Position numbers and translations under genes: made by a program. Under the pieces are notes generated by a model. It made no database searches. It saw only the letters and a list, made by a program, of their open reading frames with translations, and was not told the DNA's origin. This document shows, piece by piece, positions 60,126 to 64,000 of a DNA stretch of 64,000 nucleotides (its first letter is position 1; each line of letters begins with the position of its first letter). Source of the stretch: Sternotherus odoratus (Eukaryota; Chordata; Testudines; Kinosternidae); contig JAVMKO010000001.1 in NCBI GenBank assembly GCA_032164245.1, positions 15,971,603 to 16,035,602 of the forward strand. Direction: 5' to 3'.

Positions 60126-63100
60126 GAGCGTGAGCTCCCCATCAGGCCTAGAAAGCCATCAACTCCATGCAGCCGACCCTCACCAGTTTTTTTGTGTCTG
60201 GGACACATCAAGGCACTATGAACATTTTCTTAGTAACCTTTATTGGTGAGTGTTAAACACTTGAAAAAAATTAGCACCATTTTCCACCACCCATTCATCA
60301 CTGATCTTTTAAAAAGCCTAGGTGCATTGCACTTGAGTCATGTGCAAAAACCACAGAGTCCCTATGCAACATCTGCTATAATCATTGTTCTTTCCTGTTA
60401 TTTTTTTTCCCTACTGAATGGTTCATTAGTAGTATATGACAAAGACATCAGAGCAACAGCGTTAGAACAACTGCTTGTCATTGTCACACATTGGTCCTCG
60501 CTGACTTCCCAGGCTGGAAAAGTCTTTTTAATGAGGCTTTTCTTGTACAGGGAGTGGGAAGCCTGATTGTGTTTAACAAAATGTGTCGGTGCAAACATTC
60601 TTTGCAAGATCAAAAGAGAGCACACAAAATGTAGGAGCTAAATTGTGGGTGCATGTTTATTTGAGTCCAAAAACTGATAGCTATTTAATCACTACTGAGA
60701 TACTCTTCGGAAACTGGGGGCGGTAGGTGAACTGCGATAGATCATGAAAACTCAGCTGAACTTTCAATAATTTGACCTCTCTGAATGCTTTTAGCAGCAG
60801 CAATATGTAAAGTGTGTGTGTCGAAAGGGAGAGATGTGGGCTGGGAGGGAAGGCAAAGGAAAACAAACTCTCAGAAGGCATTAACTCTCTCTCGGATGAA
60901 TGGAGATTTCAGAAAGGAGGGCAGGGGAAGTTAGGGCATAGTATCCCTCCTCTAGGATGAACATGAAACTATTTAAGAAATGCTCATTGTATATTATTTC
61001 CCAGTGTGTTCCTGTGAAATCATTCTCATGATATTTGAAGCAGGTAAACATAGACACAGGAAAGACAGGCTCTTTTTGTCTTTCGTAGAAAATTTTCAAT
61101 TCCAAGGCAAAGTTAAATCATAGCGGTACCAATTTAGTCACCTAACTCTTGGTAGTAAAAATGTAAGGATGGGTTAGACACATGAACATCCAGGAATTCT
61201 TGAGGAAAAACTAAAATTCCAGCTTTTGGTTTCCATTCCTCAGGTGTTCTACAAATAGTCAGCGTAAGTGTAATAACTTGACGTGTTTCTTTTTGTGTGT
61301 GTGCAGATAGAGAGAAAGTGACTCAATTGTCTCCTTTGCTGAAATTTGATCTGTTCAGGAAGTGACAGAGTGGAGGGAAAGGCATCAGGGAACAAGTTAC
61401 ATCTCCCTGATTCTCATGGTGTACTTCTGTTGACCCTGACATAAGATAGAGCAGCTAAGGGGCTATGGTCAGTATGGGACCATATGTCAGTTGAGCATCA
61501 CCAGTGCACGGATGCATTCCCATCCCGTCAGCATACCCCTGTCCCATCCCCACCACCAAAATGGAAATAATAGCCAGTGAAGGAGCTGGTAATGCCACTT
61601 CATGCCAGCCGAGCTGGGGGGGAAATTCTCATTTGGCCATTTAGAACCAGAATCCATCATTTGGTAAGTGGCCAAAATAGGGAGGGAAAAAACTTGACCA
61701 ATATGTACTGTATAGAGCCAGATCCTTAGCTCAGTTAAATTGGTGTAACTCCATCAAATACAATGGTGGTACACCAGCTTACATTAGCAGAGGATTGGAC
61801 AAACACACACAATGTATAACATATATGATATATGTTGTATAACATAAGATTATTTTTATCATAATCAACCTCTTAAGTCCATCATTTTCCCCAGCATTTC
61901 AGAATATGTTACGGATGAAGACCTTGTTTTTTCTTCACAGTGTAAAGCTTATGGGCATCCCAGTTACTTCATGGAATCGTCTCCCAAATTACGACAGTAT
62001 TCTCGAAAGCTTTATGTATTTTCCTTTCAATTGTAAATACCTGTGTAGTATTGTTTTTCTTACATGTTTATCTCCACCTTCAAGTAAAACGGAACAAGGA
62101 TGTTTGCAAGAGACAAAAAATCCATTATGTACACTGATCAGTACAGACTAAGCAGTGAAGGAGGAAAACAAGGCATCGCTTGAATACAAATGAAGGTAGC
62201 AGGTTGGTTTGTGAGTAATTACGTTTTGAAGCTACTAGTCATTTGCTTTCAGCAACCTTGCCCCACTCCCAATCCAAGGAGGGGGAGGGGGAGAAGTTAT
62301 GAAAAACATGAAAAACATGGTGACTCCTAGAAAGTTATTTTACATCAGGCCCTAGACAAAGGTGATACCCATGAGCTGTCTTTAGCCATTTAAAGGGCCA
62401 TAGACATAACTTTACTGAAGCTTAATTTGGTTCTAAACAGTTCCTTTTAACTACCGTTAAAGAGCCTTGAAACAACGTGCATTACATTGCTAATGATAGG
62501 GAACAGTGCGCTGAAGCCTAGTATAAGCCTCCTTAAAGGGTTTATTATGATGGCAAAACCAACTGTTTAAAGAGCTCCAGTGTGCCCAAAAAGTCTGCAT
62601 TGTGCATCAGCAAAGGAGGCTTTCACAATAAATTGTAAAAAATTGGAAGGAGGACAAGAAAGAAAACAAAGAACCCACCAACCCAAACTTCAGACAGAAC
62701 TTGCTCTCCATTATCCTTCTCAAGTGTGGAATGATATATGACATCATACAACGTGTGGCAATTCCCCCATCTCTATTTTGAGGGGAAGGAGTGTGTTCTA
62801 TTTCATAGCAATGCCTTAGAGCCAAATTCTACTTTCAGTTCAGGGTGTAAGCCCAGGGCTATAGAAACTCAGTGCAATTCCTCTGTATTTACACTGAGAG
62901 CAGAATGCGGTCTCTGAGAAAGCAGCTGTCACCTTATGGAAAACTTTGAAAAATATCTTATTTGGAAACATGTGTTCTTCTGTGTCACATATTTCCCCGT
63001 CTTTCTCTTCCCTCATTCTTTCTTACTGAAGACAGTGCATTAAAACAGGATCTCCGTTGTTTCTTAAGAATTTATCTGCTTCTGCCACTTATTCCCCACC

Positions 63101-64000
63101 TGACATCATAATCCTCTGTTTGTGACATAATAATCATTTCCACAATGTCCAGTTGTGATACCACAAGGGGGATTTAAAATCTGATCCTAAAAATGCATTT
63201 TACTACGGTATCTTACATAATGTCATATCAACTTTCAATCCTGAGATATTAATTTCAGCCAAGTGACATCAATTAAACTTTCATACATGGGAGTGATACA
63301 CTTGAAATAACTCCCTGGATATAATTCCCTCTGGATTTTACGGTTTTATGATTTGACCTTTTAGAAATGTTTCCATTCTCTACCTAATGCTTGCTTAGGT
63401 AAGTCACAGTGACATTGCCGGATTAGAAAATATATCACAATCTAGTCAACCCAGTCCCCTGCAGTGGTTAAAAGTCATAATGAGTAGAGGCCAAACAAAT
63501 ATAGCAAATGTCTCAGGAATTGCTCAGCAAACTGCAGATATCATAGTGATAAACACTGTACACAAATCTAAACAGAATACAAACGTCTCTATCTGCAGGT
63601 GCTTGGTAGAAGCATCTTCATATGATGCCCAATTTGAACATGCAAAACCTCATTCTGATTCAAGAGACAATTTTGTCCCTTACTGCTTCCCTGGAACTCA
63701 ATAATTCAGTCTTTCCCCTCTACCTGCATTGTCAGACTACACTGGGATTACTCCCATGCTCCAATTTAAGCACATGCTTTGCTGGATCAGGGCTTACCTG
63801 TCCCAAATAAATTATTTGTTCTAGATCATTTATCCAAAGCAATTCACAGTGACTGAAGGCTAGCTTTTGTTCTTCCTTAATTCACCTTGAACCTTATTGA
63901 AAGACATTTTGGAGAAAGTCGGGGAGAACAGACTAAGAAGTACTGTATAGCTCCAACCTGTTCTTCCTGACAAACAGCTGCAACTCTCAGAAAAATGGCA
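60126..64000. other. intergenic sequence with palindromic repeats
   Basis: No gene. Palindromic repeats are at about 61718-61800 (GCCAGATCCTTAGCTCAG, then GGTGTAACTCC, then GGTGGTACACCAGCTTAC, then GAGGATTGG), about 62820-62915 (GAGCCAAATTCTACTTTCAG, then TTTACACTGAGAGCAGAATGCGG), and about 63745-63800 (AGCACATGCTTTGCTGGATCAGGGC). Other open frames are short and without domains. Confidence 0.5.

Overview
This is non-coding-rich vertebrate DNA, most likely from a cryptodiran turtle. Three things point there: a tRNA-headed SINE of the turtle Cry I type (6938-7135), CR1 and L3 LINE copies of several ages, and a Gmr1-like Ty3/Gypsy element with a SCAN-type Gag. I see no prokaryotic operons, CRISPR arrays, or rRNA or tRNA genes. 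Assignments rest on recognition by eye; no database was searched.

The only host gene I can support is on the minus strand: the first coding exon of a class 3 semaphorin, best matching SEMA3A (52827-52938). It encodes the start codon, signal peptide and the first residues of the mature protein, and ends in a clean GT donor. It lies behind a GC-richer leader with TATA-like boxes on the minus strand at 53271-53279 and 53618-53624. If this is right, positions 1-52826 are the start of a very long SEMA3A intron 1, and everything above about 53.6 kb is 5' flank. I recognised no further SEMA3A exon.

The intron is a mosaic of transposon fossils. In order they are: a CR1 3' end (1550-1892); a GGGGTGAAA-ended DNA element (5016-5418); the turtle SINE; a complete hAT-like element (9992-11556); L3 and small transposon scraps (14.1-15.4 kb); a 3'-truncated Gypsy element (about 15940-20613); a composite repeat block with a dead hAT transposase (about 22090-25335); an old CR1 (26925-29130) carrying a nested MITE; L3 and MIR-like pieces; and a retroposon with a 15-bp target-site duplication (41566-41963). 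Many short palindromic repeats built on CATTGAAGTCAATGGG-like cores are scattered throughout. Above the SEMA3A leader there is a young CR1 (55581-56775), a hAT end and another L3 piece.

The most remarkable object is the 1565-bp hAT-like element at 9992-11556. It has perfect 13-bp terminal inverted repeats and a perfect 8-bp target-site duplication. Inside it carries what I read as protein kinase C gamma (PRKCG) exon 1, open from ATG to splice donor, plus a second partial copy of the exon end and donor, a giant palindrome with arms of roughly 275 bp, and a second palindrome with 42-bp arms. Because the intron-side GT donor is kept, this looks like DNA-level gene capture (a Pack-type hAT) rather than a retrocopy. 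The captured exon has the same orientation as SEMA3A transcription and sits behind a long pyrimidine tract, so it could be spliced into SEMA3A transcripts.
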